From Apricaphanius iberus (Eukaryota > Chordata > Actinopteri > Cyprinodontiformes > Aphaniidae), in assembly GCA_028564705.1 (NCBI GenBank), contig JAPXFQ010000787.1, forward strand, positions 682,001-746,000: DNA of 64,000 nucleotides. The letters run 5' to 3'. The notes beneath the pieces were generated by a model, which did no database searches, was not told where the DNA came from, and worked only from the letters and a program-made list of their open reading frames with translations. This document shows, in pieces, positions 10,353-20,742 of this stretch; the stretch's first letter is position 1, and the number at the start of each line of letters is the position of its first letter. The translations under genes were made by a program, and so were the position numbers.

Positions 10353-12043
10353 GGCCTCATTTATCAAACTTGCGCAGAAAACGGTGTATATTTTGGGTGT
10401 ATATTCCAAATACGCAAGACCCAACGTGGGATTTATGAACGTGTCGGATCCGCCCAGATTTGTGTGTAAAGACCTGCGCTTGTTGATAAATATCACGGAT
10501 GAAACAAGCTTATTTATGAAAGTCACGCCTATAAATATTCACCAACCGCCTCTTCCACGCCTTGTTTTTGCGACATGGCTGAACGGAAGACGACCAAGAT
10601 TGTTAAAAAGAGGAACTGCACTAGCAGGAAATAGGTCACAGGCAGACCCAGCGTGTGCGCTTGGAACGTAGGGTTATTAGATGCTCCGGCAACCTTTGTC
10701 ACCTAAAGCATGACATGCAGTTACTCATTGTTATATTACACAGCTGGTGGCCAGAACACCCAGTATGGAAGCACCTGCAGTGGGACCGAAATGACACGCA
10801 CAACCCGCATCTTATAAAAACATCTAAGCTGTAACCATACAGTGCACATCATGTTGTACATAGAACATTTCTAGTTACTTTTTATTCATTTATATTCATA
10901 TCTGTTACAGAATGTTTACATAGTAATTGTTTGACTGTCACTTTAGGTCTGTTTAGGAAAAGGGTAGAGTGCCTTCTCCGGGTCGGAGATGAGGTCCTTC
11001 CTCAAGTGGAGGAGTTTAGGTATTTGGGGGTTTTGTTCACGAATGAGGGAAAAATGGAGCGGGAGATCGATGGACGGATTGGTAAGCCGTCTGCAGTTAT
11101 GCGGGCGCTGTACCGGTCTGTCGTGATGAAGAGAGAGCTGAGCCGAAAGGCAAAGGTCTCAATTTACCGGTCGATCTACGTTCCTACCCTCATCTATGGT
11201 CCCGAACGCTGGTTTAGAGATAGAGTGAGAAGCTCGGTCTACCGGAGGGGGCTCAGAGTAGAGCCGCTGCTCCTCCATATCGAGAGGAGCCAGTTGAGGT
11301 GGCTGGGGCATCTGGTCAGGATGCCTCCTGGACGCCTCCCTGGTGAGGTGTTCTGGGCACGTCCCACCGGGAGGAGGCCCAGAGGACGACCCAGGACTCG
11401 CTGGAGGGATTATGTCTCCCAGCTGGCCTGGGAACGCCTCGGGATTCCTCCCGAGGAGCTGGCCCAAGTGGCCGGGGAGAGGGAAGTCTGGGTCTCTTTG
11501 CTTAGGCTACTGCCCCCACGACCCAAACCCGGATAAGCGGAAGATGATGGATGGATGGATGGATGGCTGCTGCAATTGAAAAATCGACAATTTGTGGGAG
11601 ACTTTAGAGTTTGACATTTTGCACCTTATTTAATGACAGACTATCATAAAAAAAAGGGGATAAGCACGCACATCCGTTCCAAAAATATTGGGCAGCCGAC
11701 AAAAACTACAATTTGGAGCCCTGTGGTGTGCGAGCCGTCCCTCATTTATTCAATATGACAGAATATCATGACATAGCGAAAGCATAACTCCACGAAATTG
11801 GCTATTTGTAATGTGAGAGGTATAGGTATAATTTTTCCAGAGCGGGAATGTGTATTGTTGTCTAAATCTTGAATTTTATACATGTTTTTTTTGGGTGTAA
11901 CATTTACACCACCTCCTGACTTGGTGTATATTTAGTGCGTACCGTATGCTCACTTCCAGATTGATAAATGCCGAAAAGTGTAAATTTTTTGCGTACCCAA
12001 CATTTTATACCCTGATTTGGTCATATGCATTGATAAATGAGGC
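10353..12043. mobile_element. PIF/Harbinger-like non-autonomous element (GCCTCATTTATCAA TIR)
   Basis: The ends are inverted repeats: GGCCTCATTTATCAA at 10353 and TTGATAAATGAGGC ending at 12043. The trinucleotide TTG flanks both sides (10350-10352 and 12044-12046), a 3-bp duplication as expected for PIF/Harbinger, though not the classical TWA. A short open frame starts at the ATG near 10575 (MAERKTTKIVKK), basic and without a firm domain match. No DDE transposase was seen. A Rex3 fragment interrupts the element at about 10950-11566. The element lies wholly inside the hAT element. Confidence 0.6.
10947..11566 (+). mobile_element. Rex3 (RTE-clade LINE) 5'-truncated insertion with GATG tail
   Basis: The open frame 10931-11536 encodes the C-terminal part of a Rex3 reverse transcriptase polyprotein. 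Recognisable segments in order are VEEFRYLGVLFT, MEREIDGRIG, VMKRELSRKAKVSIYRSIY, LHIERSQLRWLGHLVRMPPG, RRPRGRPRTRWRDY and LLRLLPPRP. The frame is open, but an in-frame deletion between TLIYG and RDRVRSS removes about 25 residues relative to the 31-32 kb copy. The RT catalytic core (FADD) lies upstream of the truncation, so the copy is dead on arrival. It ends in GGATAAGCGG and a (GATG)n tail at 11544-11566, the diagnostic Rex3 3' end. It sits inside the Harbinger-like element. Confidence 0.9.
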
Positions 12044-12258
12044 TTGAATGCAGTATTTGAGTGCAATATTTTATATTTTCTTTATTAGCTGTTTTTTATG
12101 TGTTATTGTTTTGCACTGGAAAAATGTTCTGGTAGTATAATTATATAAAGATATTTGCACTACGCTTCCTTAAAATGTCTTATTTTTTGCACTGGAAAGA
12201 AGATTCTACCAGCCCGCCCTCCGTTCCTTATTTCCATTTCAGAAAGTTGGCAACCCTA

Positions 12259-12266
12259 GGTTCAGT
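12259..12266. repeat. hAT target-site duplication, right copy (GGTTCAGT)
   Basis: Exact partner of 9311-9318, immediately after the terminal CAACCCTA of the element. Confidence 0.88.
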
Positions 12267-12420
12267 AGGTGTTAACCTGGTTAGCGGTTAGCTTTAGTTG
12301 ATGTCTTCAGCTGCCGTACACCTGAGTAGCTGTAAGCTTATATAACTTTTAGCTTTATTTTTTTATTTTCTATAAGCCTGAGTAAGTGTTACCTTTAGTA
12401 GTAGTCTCAGTTACAATGAA
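12267..12420. repeat. TTAGCTTGAG-type minisatellite block, right part
   Basis: Continuation of the 8590-9318 array after the hAT insertion, with units such as GGTTAGCTTTAGTTG and CTGAGTAGCTGTAAGCTTA. Confidence 0.6.
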
Positions 12421-12425
12421 TGATA

Positions 12426-14041
12426 CAGTGGGGAGAACAAGTCTTTGATACACTGCTGATTTTAGACGTTTTCCCACTTACAGAGCATGTCCTGTAATTC
12501 ATATCAAAGCTACTTTTCAACTGTGAAGGACAGAATCTAAAACAAAAATGCAGAAAATCATGGATGATTTTAAAATAATTTCTATTTTATTGCATGACAT
12601 AAGTATTTGATACATCAGACAAACAGAACTTAAAATTTGGTACATAAACCTTTGTTTGCTATTACAGAGATCAGACGTTTTCTATAGTTCTTCTCCAGGT
12701 TTTCACACACTGCAGCAGGGATTTTGGTCCACTCCTCCATACAGATCTTCTCTAGAGCGTTCAAGTTTCGGGGCTGTTGCCAGGCAACCCAGACTTTCAG
12801 CTCTCTCCAAAGATTTTTTATTGGATTTAGGTCTGAAGACTGGCTAGGCCACTCCAGGACCTTGAGATGCTTCCTCCTTAGTTGCCCTGTCTGTGTGTTT
12901 CGGGTCCTTGCCATGCTGGTAGACCCAACCAAGACTAATCTTCAATGCTCATACTGAGGGAAGGAGATTGTTTGCCAATAACTCACGACACATGGCCCCA
13001 TCCATCCTCCCCTCAACACAGTGCAGTCGTCCTGTCCTCTTTGCAGAAAAGCAAACCCATAGAATGATGTTTCCACCTCCACGTTTACAGTTGGGATGGT
13101 GTTCTTGGGGTTGTACTCATCCTTCTTCTTTCTCCAATCACGGTGAGTGGAGTTTCAGCCAAAAAAATCCACTTTTGTTTCATCAGAACACATGACCTTC
13201 TCCCTTTCCTCCTCTGGATCATCCAGATGGTCTTTGGCAAACTTCAGACAGGCCTTGACATGCACTGGCTTGAGCAGGGGGACCATGTGTGCGCTGCATG
13301 ATTTTAATCCATGACATCGGAATGTGTTACTGATGGTTTTCTTTGAGAATTGTGGTCCCAGCTCTATTCAGGTCATTGACCAGGTCCTGCCGTGTAGTTC
13401 TGGGCTCATTCCTCACTGTCCTCATGATCACTGATGCCCCACAAGGAGAGATCTTTTATGGCACTCCAGACCGAGTGAGATTGACTGTTGTCTTGAACTT
13501 CTTCCATTTTCTAATTATTGCACCAACAGTTGTTGCCTTCTCACCAAGCTGCTTGCCTGTTGTCCTGTAGCCCATCCCAACCTTGTGCAGCTCTACAAAT
13601 TTATCCTTGATCTCCTTGAACCCATCTGTCTTGGCTATTGTGGAGAGCCTGGGGTTTGTTTGGGTGTGTGGACAGGTGTCTTTTATACTGGTAACAAGTG
13701 TAAATGGTTGGAGTTAATGTAGGTAATGAGTGGAGAACAGGAGGGCTTCTTAAAACACTAACAGGTCTGTGGGAACCTAAATTCTTACTGGTTGATAGGT
13801 GATCAAAAATTCATTTATTTACATTAATGACATGCAATGAAATGGAGATTAATTATACAAATAATTTAATTTTAAATTAATTACTTAAAAATCATCCACC
13901 GTGATTTTCTACATTTTTGTTTTAGATTCTGTCCCTCACATTTGAACGGTACGTTTGAAACAAATTACAGACCTCTGCATGCTTTGTAAGTTAGAAAACG
14001 TCAAAAATCAGCAGTGTATCAAATACTTGTTCTCCTCAATG
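12426..14041 (-). mobile_element. Tc1-family transposon with long TIRs (about 210 bp)
   Basis: A TA dinucleotide flanks both ends (12424-12425 and 14042-14043). The left end reads CAGTGGGGAGAACAAG then TCTTTGATACACTGCTGATT. The reverse complement of the right end reads CATTGAGGAGAACAAG then TATTTGATACACTGCTGATT. Similarity continues inward for about 200 bp to the shared block ACAGAATCTAAAACAAAAAT. This matches the long-TIR Tc1 design. The element is 1616 bp and carries a decayed transposase on the minus strand. The TIRs have diverged by many substitutions, so it is old. Confidence 0.9.
12633..13650 (-). pseudogene. Tc1 transposase pseudogene, catalytic residues lost
   Basis: Read on the minus strand from about 13650, the product begins with the paired-type helix-turn-helix region ([20 protein letters not shown], then [20 protein letters not shown]) that binds the TIRs in this family. 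It continues into the DDE region near 13200 (DEETK-like segment) and ends with [19 protein letters not shown]. The start codon position appears as ATA rather than ATG, and there are in-frame stops and frameshifts. Tc1 enzymes use a DD34E triad. The second aspartate (QQDND in active relatives) here reads QHGKD. The glutamate of NPIENLW is lysine here (codon at 12816-12818). The enzyme is therefore inactive three times over. The intact 100-aa frame at 12630-12932 is only its C-terminal remnant. Confidence 0.88.
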
Positions 14042-14043
14042 TA

Positions 14044-14649
14044 TATTATAAATTTTCCAATTTTCATAATGGGGACAGGAGCAGAAAATGTCAACATATA
14101 AACAAACAATAGTTTTTTTGTTGACTTTTTATTGTATGAAAGAGTTGCCCTTTTTCAACTAAACTGAGCCTTTGTGACCACTCCTCGAGTATTGTAAAAA
14201 AATGCCTACAGAGAACAATGAGCTGGGTAGCATCTTCCTGACTGAAACAAATATGCAACGTTTTTATTACACAACAGAATATTAGTTTATTTCTACATTA
14301 ACAGAAATCTCCCTGTAGAGACCCCAGGAGGAAAAAGGAGAACAGCTAATTCCTTCTAAGATATTTTATCACTTACATTAAAAAGTACATTGACTTTCTG
14401 GAGCCTTCCTCATCTATCAAGTGTTTAGTGATAATCACAACTCCATACTCATAACCAATTTCCTACCCTTTCATCAAGCAAAAAAACTATCATATTTGTA
14501 TTTAATGATCATATTAGTTTTCCTCACTTCTTACCACTTATCACTGTCCAATATCAACCCATTTGTAGAATATGTAAAATTACATTTTCGATGTTGCCCA
14601 CTAGGAATTTCACCCACCACAGGGGAGCGATTTTTTTTTTTCAGCAGCT
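14044..14649. other. AT-rich intergenic DNA, nothing recognised
   Basis: No element end or coding domain was recognised between the Tc1 copy and the next block. Confidence 0.4.
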
Positions 14650-15200
14650 TGTTACTTTTAGCTGATCTATTTCACTCGTGTGGCGGGTAACTCGCCTCAA
14701 TTTGAGACCCAAATATTTTCTCCCTCATCCGTGCGTCTTTTGTTCGACCCCACAAAGTTTCAAAGGCGCAGAAATGATTAATTTCTCATCCTCCCAGTCT
14801 TTCCAAGAACCAAGAAAGCCTTTGAACAAGTTCAATACAGTCAAGTTGTCAGTTTTTGAGACGAGAGCAGATTGAGGGTAAAGAGCCTCGGGGGTAATGG
14901 GATGAAGTGTGTTGCCACATTGTTGCAACATGCGTGGGACTCCCACGGGAGGGCTGGAAATGGAGGCAGGACAGAGCTCCTTCCTGACATCTCAGGCCCA
15001 CATGCCACTGCCTTCACATCTCTCCTTCTGTGTTTGATGTCCAAATTGAGCTCTGCTTCATCGCCTTCATGGTTGGCCCCTTTCACCCCACCCCAACCCA
15101 CCCCCGCTCTTGTGGTTTTCCTTCGACAGTTCTCACAGTGAGAAAGATTGATACGACCGTTCAGCAGATAAATAGGTGCTCTGAACAAACTATACATTAC
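14650..15200. other. Candidate conserved non-coding block
   Basis: High-complexity, balanced-composition DNA without mobile-element hallmarks. Overlapping short open frames on both strands (14841-15197 minus, 14872-15141 plus) have no recognisable domain and shadow each other. Inference only. Confidence 0.2.
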
Positions 15201-15295
15201 CTAAAGGATCAACAGCATCAGCATACGCTATCTACAAACTGAAGCACTGCAATATTTATTTGGAGAAACTATTTGATAGTTGCTGAATGGGTCAT

Positions 15296-15365
15296 GACAG
15301 GTTGAGTTTTGTGGATCTTGAGAAGGCTTATGACCGTGTCCCTGAAGGCCTTTTGATGGGTGAGA
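15296..15365 (+). pseudogene. Rex3-type reverse transcriptase fragment
   Basis: A short reading FVDLEKAYDRVPEGLL matches the conserved RT segment that includes the first catalytic aspartate region (VDLEKAFDRVP) of Rex3/RTE elements. Nothing else of the element is recognisable on either side, so it is a small relic. Confidence 0.65.
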
Positions 15366-15835
15366 GCATGAAGATGCTTCCCAGGTCTGAGCAGAAAGTC
15401 CAAAATACTAGAAAGAATTAATTAATTTTAAATGTAGACATGCTCGGCAGTGGACAGAAGAGGGCTGGCCATAGGGAGGTTCAGGAGTTTTCCTTAACGG
15501 CTGGTCTTTTCTAGGGCCAGTGGCTACAACATTTTTGTTATTTTACCTTTTTTTTTTGTACTCCAGTAGCAGCTACGGTTGAGCCACTGTTGTGATCCTG
15601 TGGTGTATCTGTTGGTGTGCAATTTTTTACGAGATATACTTTGGCTGCACACTTTCGTTGATCTCCGTGGTGTAGTCTCGATTGTCTACTCATCGTACTT
15701 ATTTGATCCGGAGATTGGCGTACAAAAACAAAATAAAATGTTGGTGTTTTTTTCCAATTATTGAATCACCAATACAATCACTGCGCTTGATTCCATGCAG
15801 TTTGGAAATATCATGGCATGTTTTTTAGTTGCGAC
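15366..15835. other. Intergenic DNA, nothing recognised
   Basis: No motif identified. A poly-T run occurs near 15548-15557. Confidence 0.4.
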
Positions 15836-16511
15836 CAGAGGTGAGCAGAGAACCCAAAATTGTATTCAAGTGAGAGTAGCACTAAAATAAAAGTATAAAA
15901 TAGCCATCAAAGAATTGACTTAAGAGTAAAATATTTATAAAGACTACACAAGTACTGAATAACTGATCAGATCAGTTCTATTTACTGATTATTTAAAATT
16001 ATTGCATAAAACAGAAAAAACAATCTTACATTATGTGCAAATTCTGGTATTTTAAAGAGAACAATGAAAGAATTAAAACACAAATGTGATTACAAAATAC
16101 ATTTAAAGCAGCATAAACAATTTTTAAATAAAAAAAAATATTTAACACAAAATGTATCAAATTAATAATTACAGTTATGTAATCTATCTGTGTTAAAACA
16201 GGGTTCCAATGACAATGTATAGTGTTTACTATACATTTAATTTAGCTTAATACGGCTCATCAGCTAGTAATAACATTAGAACAAGGTTGTGTACAAACAA
16301 GAGTTCTGACTTTTGCGTGAATTGCTTTTGTCTGATTCGTTCTGTATTATAATAATTTCTCTGATTCAGTAAATTTACTCAAGAGTAGCAATACTTCATA
16401 ATAATTTTACTCAAGTAAAAGTAAACAGTGTGATGCAGTAAAACTACTGTTAAAAGTCTTTTCCTCCAAAAAAACCCGACTCAGGTAAACGTAACTAGAT
16501 ACCCACCTCTG
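15836..16511. mobile_element. hAT-type MITE with CAGAGGTGGGTA-like TIRs
   Basis: The left end reads CAGAGGTGAGCAGAG and the reverse complement of the right end reads CAGAGGTGGGTATCTAG. Internal sequence carries the TACTCAAG / ACTCAAGTAAAAGTA-type motifs near both ends. Flanking 8-mers GTTGCGAC (15828-15835) and ACTGTGAC (16512-16519) agree at 5 of 8 positions, compatible with an eroded 8-bp target duplication. No transposase is encoded; the 676-bp body is AT-rich. Confidence 0.7.
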
Positions 16512-17370
16512 ACTGTGACAACATGAAACATATTATTAGTTTATTATTTTACCTCAAAGATGTCATTAATATTATTTGTGATATAAAAACATTATTATAA
16601 TCTTAATAAACCTGTAGATGTATTTTTGTTAAAAGGCCTTTCCAATTCAAGCTCCCGGGCTGAATTTCAACACCAGCCCACCTCTGGTAATGGATTTTGG
16701 AGTCATTTCTCCACTGCTTCAAATTGCACGATTACCAGATCAAACACCTGTGAGTAAGATCAAGTTGCTTACAGTAGATTTATCTGCACTAACCAAAGTC
16801 TGGAAAAACAACCAAGTCAAGCCTGGCATGAACTGGAACTAGCTGAATCCAGTTAATCCAGGTTTGAAGTACCACAGACCGAAAAGCCCACATGAGCTTG
16901 GCGGATCTGGAGATAGCTTAAAACTGTGTCCTACAAATTCTTTTGTGGAGAGAGGAAATAACTTGGAATGCTCTTAAGAACCATTCCGAATGAACTGTGT
17001 CCATTGTCCTGTGTGTGGTACTTATCTACAGCATCTCAGGGCACAGTCCGGAATAGAGAGTTCTTTTGTCCGAGAGACACAGAGTCTTCGTTTTTTTGCA
17101 GATGAAAAGGTTCGTTCAGCATCTTTGGGCCGAGACCTTTAGCGCTGTTTATGACCCAGTGTGAAGCGGATGCTGAGAACGTCTGAGGTCATCTTCTGAC
17201 CCAGAGAAAGGCGGTTTGCTCGTTCCAGGTCAGGGGTCAGGCTCCGACTCTTTCGGAAGAGTTCAAGTAGCTTGATGTTCATGAGAGATAGAAGAATTGA
17301 GTGGGAGATGCACTGATGCACATAAATGGTGTCCTCGACACATTCTGGGAGCGTCGCTGAAGTGAGCATA
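16512..17370. other. Intergenic DNA, nothing recognised
   Basis: No transposon ends or coding domains. The 76-aa minus frame at 17139-17369 has no recognisable motif. Confidence 0.4.
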
Positions 17371-17373
17371 ATA

Positions 17374-17740
17374 GGGCTAGATGATATGAAAAAAGAGCAA
17401 ATCGATTAAAGAAAAGTCAATGATCAAGAACAATAATCATCGATATGTATATGATATATTTTAAGTACAGCTCTAGTGATTTTATGCTATTCTTTAATGA
17501 ACTAATTTTACTAAAGAATTCGCAAAAAAAGAAATTATTTCAACCTTTTATTCAAACACCTTTTTTAACCATATCTTAAAGTTTCTAAGAAAAAAAATAA
17601 ACCAAGTTGAGGGACCTGAGGGACATCAGTAAATGCCGAGAGACATAAAGAAAATACTAATGTTAACATTATGTTAGGTTATTACCCGTATCGGTTCAAA
17701 ATAACTATAAGTAATGACTGTAGGGCTAAGCTATCCGATA
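17374..17740. mobile_element. hAT-like TIR remnants (TAGGGCTAGATGATATG)
   Basis: TAGGGCTAGATGATATG at 17374 resembles the left end of the complete element at 29644 (TAGGGCTAGGTGATATG). A second, weaker copy, TAGGGCTAAGCTATCCGATA, begins at about 17722 in the same orientation. No right end was found, so element boundaries are not known. Confidence 0.4.
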
Positions 17741-17900
17741 GACTGTGATGACAATCTTCTCTCTAAAGGGTTACTTGTGGAGTACCACAGAGTTCTGTGG
17801 TTGGACCAATTCTTTTTACTATATACAGTAGTATGGGATACATTTCCACAGTTATGCCGATGATAGGCAACTATATTTATCCATAAATTTTGATGAATTG
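17740..17900 (+). pseudogene. L2-type LINE reverse transcriptase fragment (CGVPQ and YADD motifs)
   Basis: One frame reads CGVPQSSVVGPILFTIY and, after a short gap and frame change, FHSYADDRQLYLSIN. These are RT palm motifs of the L2/CR1 group, where active elements read CGVPQGSVLGP and YADDTQLY. Both catalytic aspartates are still visible, but the glycine of PQG is serine and nothing else of the element remains. It is a short relic. Confidence 0.75.
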
Positions 17901-18014
17901 TGATGAAAAAGGAAGGGAAATTGTTTTTTTAAATGAACTTTTTATTGGTCCTTTTTCATTTAACAGATTGCTGAACTACTGTAGTGGACGGATTATCTAG
18001 AGCCAGGTATTGAT

Positions 18015-18115
18015 TCAGACTTCAAGAATGGATTTGATTCCGATTCTCAAGAATAATATCGATTTCACAATATCGATCATGACAATCCAATTCGATATTG
18101 ATATGGGTCTCTGCT
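18015..18115. repeat. ATCGAT/AATATCG-rich MITE fragment
   Basis: The segment repeats motifs such as GATTCCGATTCTCAAGAAT and AATATCGAT in a way seen in teleost hAT-type MITE ends. No inverted partner was found. Low confidence. Confidence 0.3.
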
Positions 18116-18129
18116 GTTAAAAAAGTGTT

Positions 18130-18548
18130 TTTTTGAGCTGTTAATATAATTAATGGAGGAGCACGATGAAGCGCGACTTGGTGTCCCGCGACACTTCAGA
18201 AGCAGATTTGCGTCGCAAAAAAGTTTTTCTGTCTGATTTGTGCGAACAATTCGCGCTACAGCTGCGAGAGAAAATTATTTTTATGCATTTTATGTGGTGC
18301 ATTTTGTGCATTCGCGCTTATGGCGTCTATCGCTCGAGTTGGAAAAATCTGAACTCCGGTGTCAAATCGCGCCGCGACAACCAATCAGGGGACAGAGTTT
18401 CAGTGGTTCTGTGACTGTCATGGAGTCAAAGCCTCAGCAGGACATGGACGAAATACTGATTAACACCGTGGCTAATCACCCCGAGCTACATGACACAAGC
18501 TGTTTTCAATACAGAGACAGAAATAAAAAAATAAACTATTTAGACAGG
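18130..18548 (+). pseudogene. PIF/Harbinger remnant copy A: MADF-domain protein start
   Basis: The segment aligns with the reverse complement of 52300-52810. Shared blocks include GAAGCAGATTTGC, AAAAGTTTTTCTG, CAACCAATCA and the start of the coding region. From the ATG at 18420 the frame reads ILINTVANHPELHDTS and then YRDRNKK. This fits the first half of a MADF (Myb/SANT-like) domain: L-I-x2-V-x3-P-x-L-x-D, then Y-x-D-x3-K. Such a DNA-binding protein is the usual partner of the Harbinger transposase. The domain breaks off after about 40 residues. The preceding GC-rich, CG-containing leader is non-coding element sequence. Confidence 0.65.
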
Positions 18549-18572
18549 AATGCTCTTAAGAGGTTTGTGGGT

Positions 18573-18588
18573 GGCTCTTAAAAGAGCC
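18573..18588 (-). promoter_or_regulatory. Consensus replication-dependent histone mRNA 3' stem-loop
   Basis: Read on the minus strand the site is GGCTCTTTTAAGAGCC: a 6-bp stem, 4-base loop, with flank ACCCA immediately 3' and CAAC immediately 5'. This is the invariant stem-loop that binds SLBP and directs U7-dependent 3' end formation of metazoan histone mRNAs. About ten bases further downstream (minus sense) lies a CTCTTAAGAG block, where a histone downstream element would be. No histone reading frame was recognised upstream on the minus strand, where Harbinger sequence lies instead. The corresponding stem-loop is absent from the matching Harbinger copy at 52 kb. I read it as the orphaned 3' end of a histone gene or pseudogene. 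Confidence 0.7.
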
Positions 18589-18639
18589 GTTGTTGCTGTA
18601 AAAGCACCTCTCAGCCTAGAAGTCAGCCTTGAAACGGCC

Positions 18640-18930
18640 TCCTTACCTGGTTTCCTGGTAGCAGCTCCCGCACCACGTCCCACGCTGCTCAAATATTATA
18701 TCTTTTACGAACCGCAGACAGACGGACAGCTGCTCAGAAATGTAGTTGGTGTTTCGGCAGGCGAAGCTTGGACCTTCACGGCACAAACTGGGCGAGCAGG
18801 TCACGTTCTCCAGGCGGTGAGGCGCTGGTGTTTATGAGAGGCTCGCTGCTGTTTATGGATCCCTCCGCTGTAGCTAGACTGTATCTGTAGCTCACCAAAC
18901 CACCAGTGCAGCGGTCCCAGCTCTACAGAT
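18640..18930 (-). pseudogene. PIF/Harbinger remnant copy A: transposase exon fragment
   Basis: The reverse complement aligns with 51930-52145 on the plus strand. Landmarks are GAGCTGGGACC, GGAGGGATC, AAGGTCCAAGC and TCGCCTGCCGAAACA. One minus frame reads ISEQLSVCLRFV, resembling the ISxxERLxxTLRFLATG region near the start of the Harbinger DDE (HARBI1-like) transposase. A GTAAAAG block follows where an intron would begin. The catalytic domain is not seen. The 95-aa plus-strand frame 18550-18837 is a shadow. Confidence 0.5.
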
Positions 18931-18960
18931 CATGACCAGCTGTGAACACAATGCCAGAGC

Positions 18961-20740
18961 AGGCTTATATTAAAACAAAAGCAAAGGGAAGACAATGCTT
19001 ATGCTATTTTAGATATGACTTTAATATACTTTATGTATTTTAATTCAAAGTTTTCAACTTTTTTGGTTAAATTGTACATTTTTGAATATTTCTAATTTTA
19101 TGGAGAACATTTCTGATTACTGTTATTTGGTATACACTGTTATTACATTCTAAGACATCACTTCAGACAAACAACTCCAGGCAAATCAGTGGCTACTGCT
19201 GCTAGGGAGGCGTGGGAGGAATATCATATTACTGGATCAATCAGTCCATAGGTAGCCGTGTTGGGTCGCTTCTGCACGGTTCAGACGAAGACAAAGGTAG
19301 TCCAGTTAGTTTTCGATTTTTAGCAACGTCTCATTTTTAAATTTATTTCAGTTCTCGTTTTCCTTATTTCGTTAGTTTTTGTTAACTAAGAACATTGCCA
19401 CGTACCAATAGGGGGAATACTACAGTTTGAGAGTCATGGCTCTAGTCCAACCAGAAGGATCTGAATGTGAAAAAGCGCGTGTCGCCACCTGGTGTTTCAG
19501 AGTTTCAAGAAATCTGTTAAACTGGTCCAGAGATTGTTTGGAGACCCCTAAGCTAGATTTTTTCAAGTTTTATTTTTACCTTCCTATCAATATATGTATC
19601 ATAAAAAAGTAAATCATTATCATCCAAAAGGATTTGTTTTGTAAGTGAGGAGTAATATTTTTCATGTTTAGAGAATTGAGACAAATGTAATACAGGTATT
19701 AAAAACATGTACAAAGAAAATAATATTATTACCAAAGCAATTAAAATTAATCAGAAACAGCCATGATAAAAATAGCAAATTAACCCTTAAAGATTTCAAA
19801 GAACCTGACCAGTTTAATTAAGTTATGACATCATAATTGCTCAATCTAATTTTATACATTTCCTAACAAATTCTTTTTGTGGAGTACAAAAGTTATTTGT
19901 TCTATTACCCTTATTTGACTCCGCTTCCAAGGATGGCTTGAAAGCAAAAGTATGCATTTAAAAAACAGGAACAAGGAGATGCTGAATAAAGGAAAAAACC
20001 TTTTTACTCCTTTACCTTGATTGTTTTTACCACAATGAAGAACGTGATCATCTCTTTTTAATTACAATCATGTAAAAAAGTACATAATATATATTCTAGG
20101 GAGTTACCTGTTCCTTGTCTCACATTTTACATGTTACTACCAGAACATTAAAACTCTATAAGCTGAAGGATCAAACATCTGTTCACTGTCAGATACATTA
20201 GTTGACTTCTACAACTAAACCTCCACATGGTTCCTTATGATTAGCTTCGATCAGCTGTTTCAGTACAATGTTAATATTTAAAACTTTCCTCATAAAAAAA
20301 GATGCTGACAAAGGGAGTTGCTTTACTTTTTTACATAAATTTATGTCTTGATTTCCCTCTAATAAAGTTTCAGCCCCAGCATTTATGACTGTTTAACAAT
20401 GGCTAAGTCCGAGAAATGTTTCTTATTTTCACCCAATTTCCAAGAACAGTATTTTTAGGCTAATATGAACATTGTAACGGTAGTTACAATGTAAACTTTG
20501 TGAGAAATAGAGATGATGTTGGATTATGGACGTAACATTTGTTGTGGGCTAAGTATTTTATAGGCAAATATTTGTTGAGATCTGTGCATGTGTGAGTGGT
20601 TGTCGACAAAAACAACTAACAGAAAGACATGCTGTAAAGACGCAACAAACATTTCCAAGAGAGTTAGCAGGCGAACTACCCAAAACATAAGCCCTTTAAA
20701 TATGCACTCTGACCACACCCTGGATGGGGTTGGCGAAAGG
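18961..20740. other. AT-rich intergenic DNA, nothing recognised
   Basis: No coding domain or complete transposon was seen. A stretch at 19290-19400 with TTAGTTTTCG and GTTAGTTTTTGTTAAC motifs resembles a teleost MITE end but has no partner. Confidence 0.4.
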
Positions 20741-20742
20741 GC

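Larger units (their letters stand above)
9319..12258 (+). mobile_element. hAT transposon with 8-bp target duplication, carrying nested insertions
   Basis: The element starts TAGGGGTTGCCAACC and ends with the reverse complement of TAGGGTTGCCAAC. It is flanked by identical 8-bp copies of GGTTCAGT (9311-9318 and 12259-12266), the target-site length expected for hAT. Subterminal TTCCGTAT motifs sit near the left end (a perfect palindrome at 9335-9351, an interrupted one at 9382-9404, another motif at 9414), as is common for transposase-binding sites. Inside lies a decayed zinc-finger transposase start (9914-10251). A Harbinger-like element (10353-12043) occupies the right half and itself holds a Rex3 fragment. 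Most of the hAT transposase, including its catalytic and dimerisation regions, is absent, so the copy cannot act on its own. Confidence 0.88.

Noticed and set aside
18573..18588. Rho-independent-type terminator
   Set aside because: The hairpin matches the metazoan histone stem-loop with its ACCCA flank, and a bacterial terminator has no meaning in this genome.
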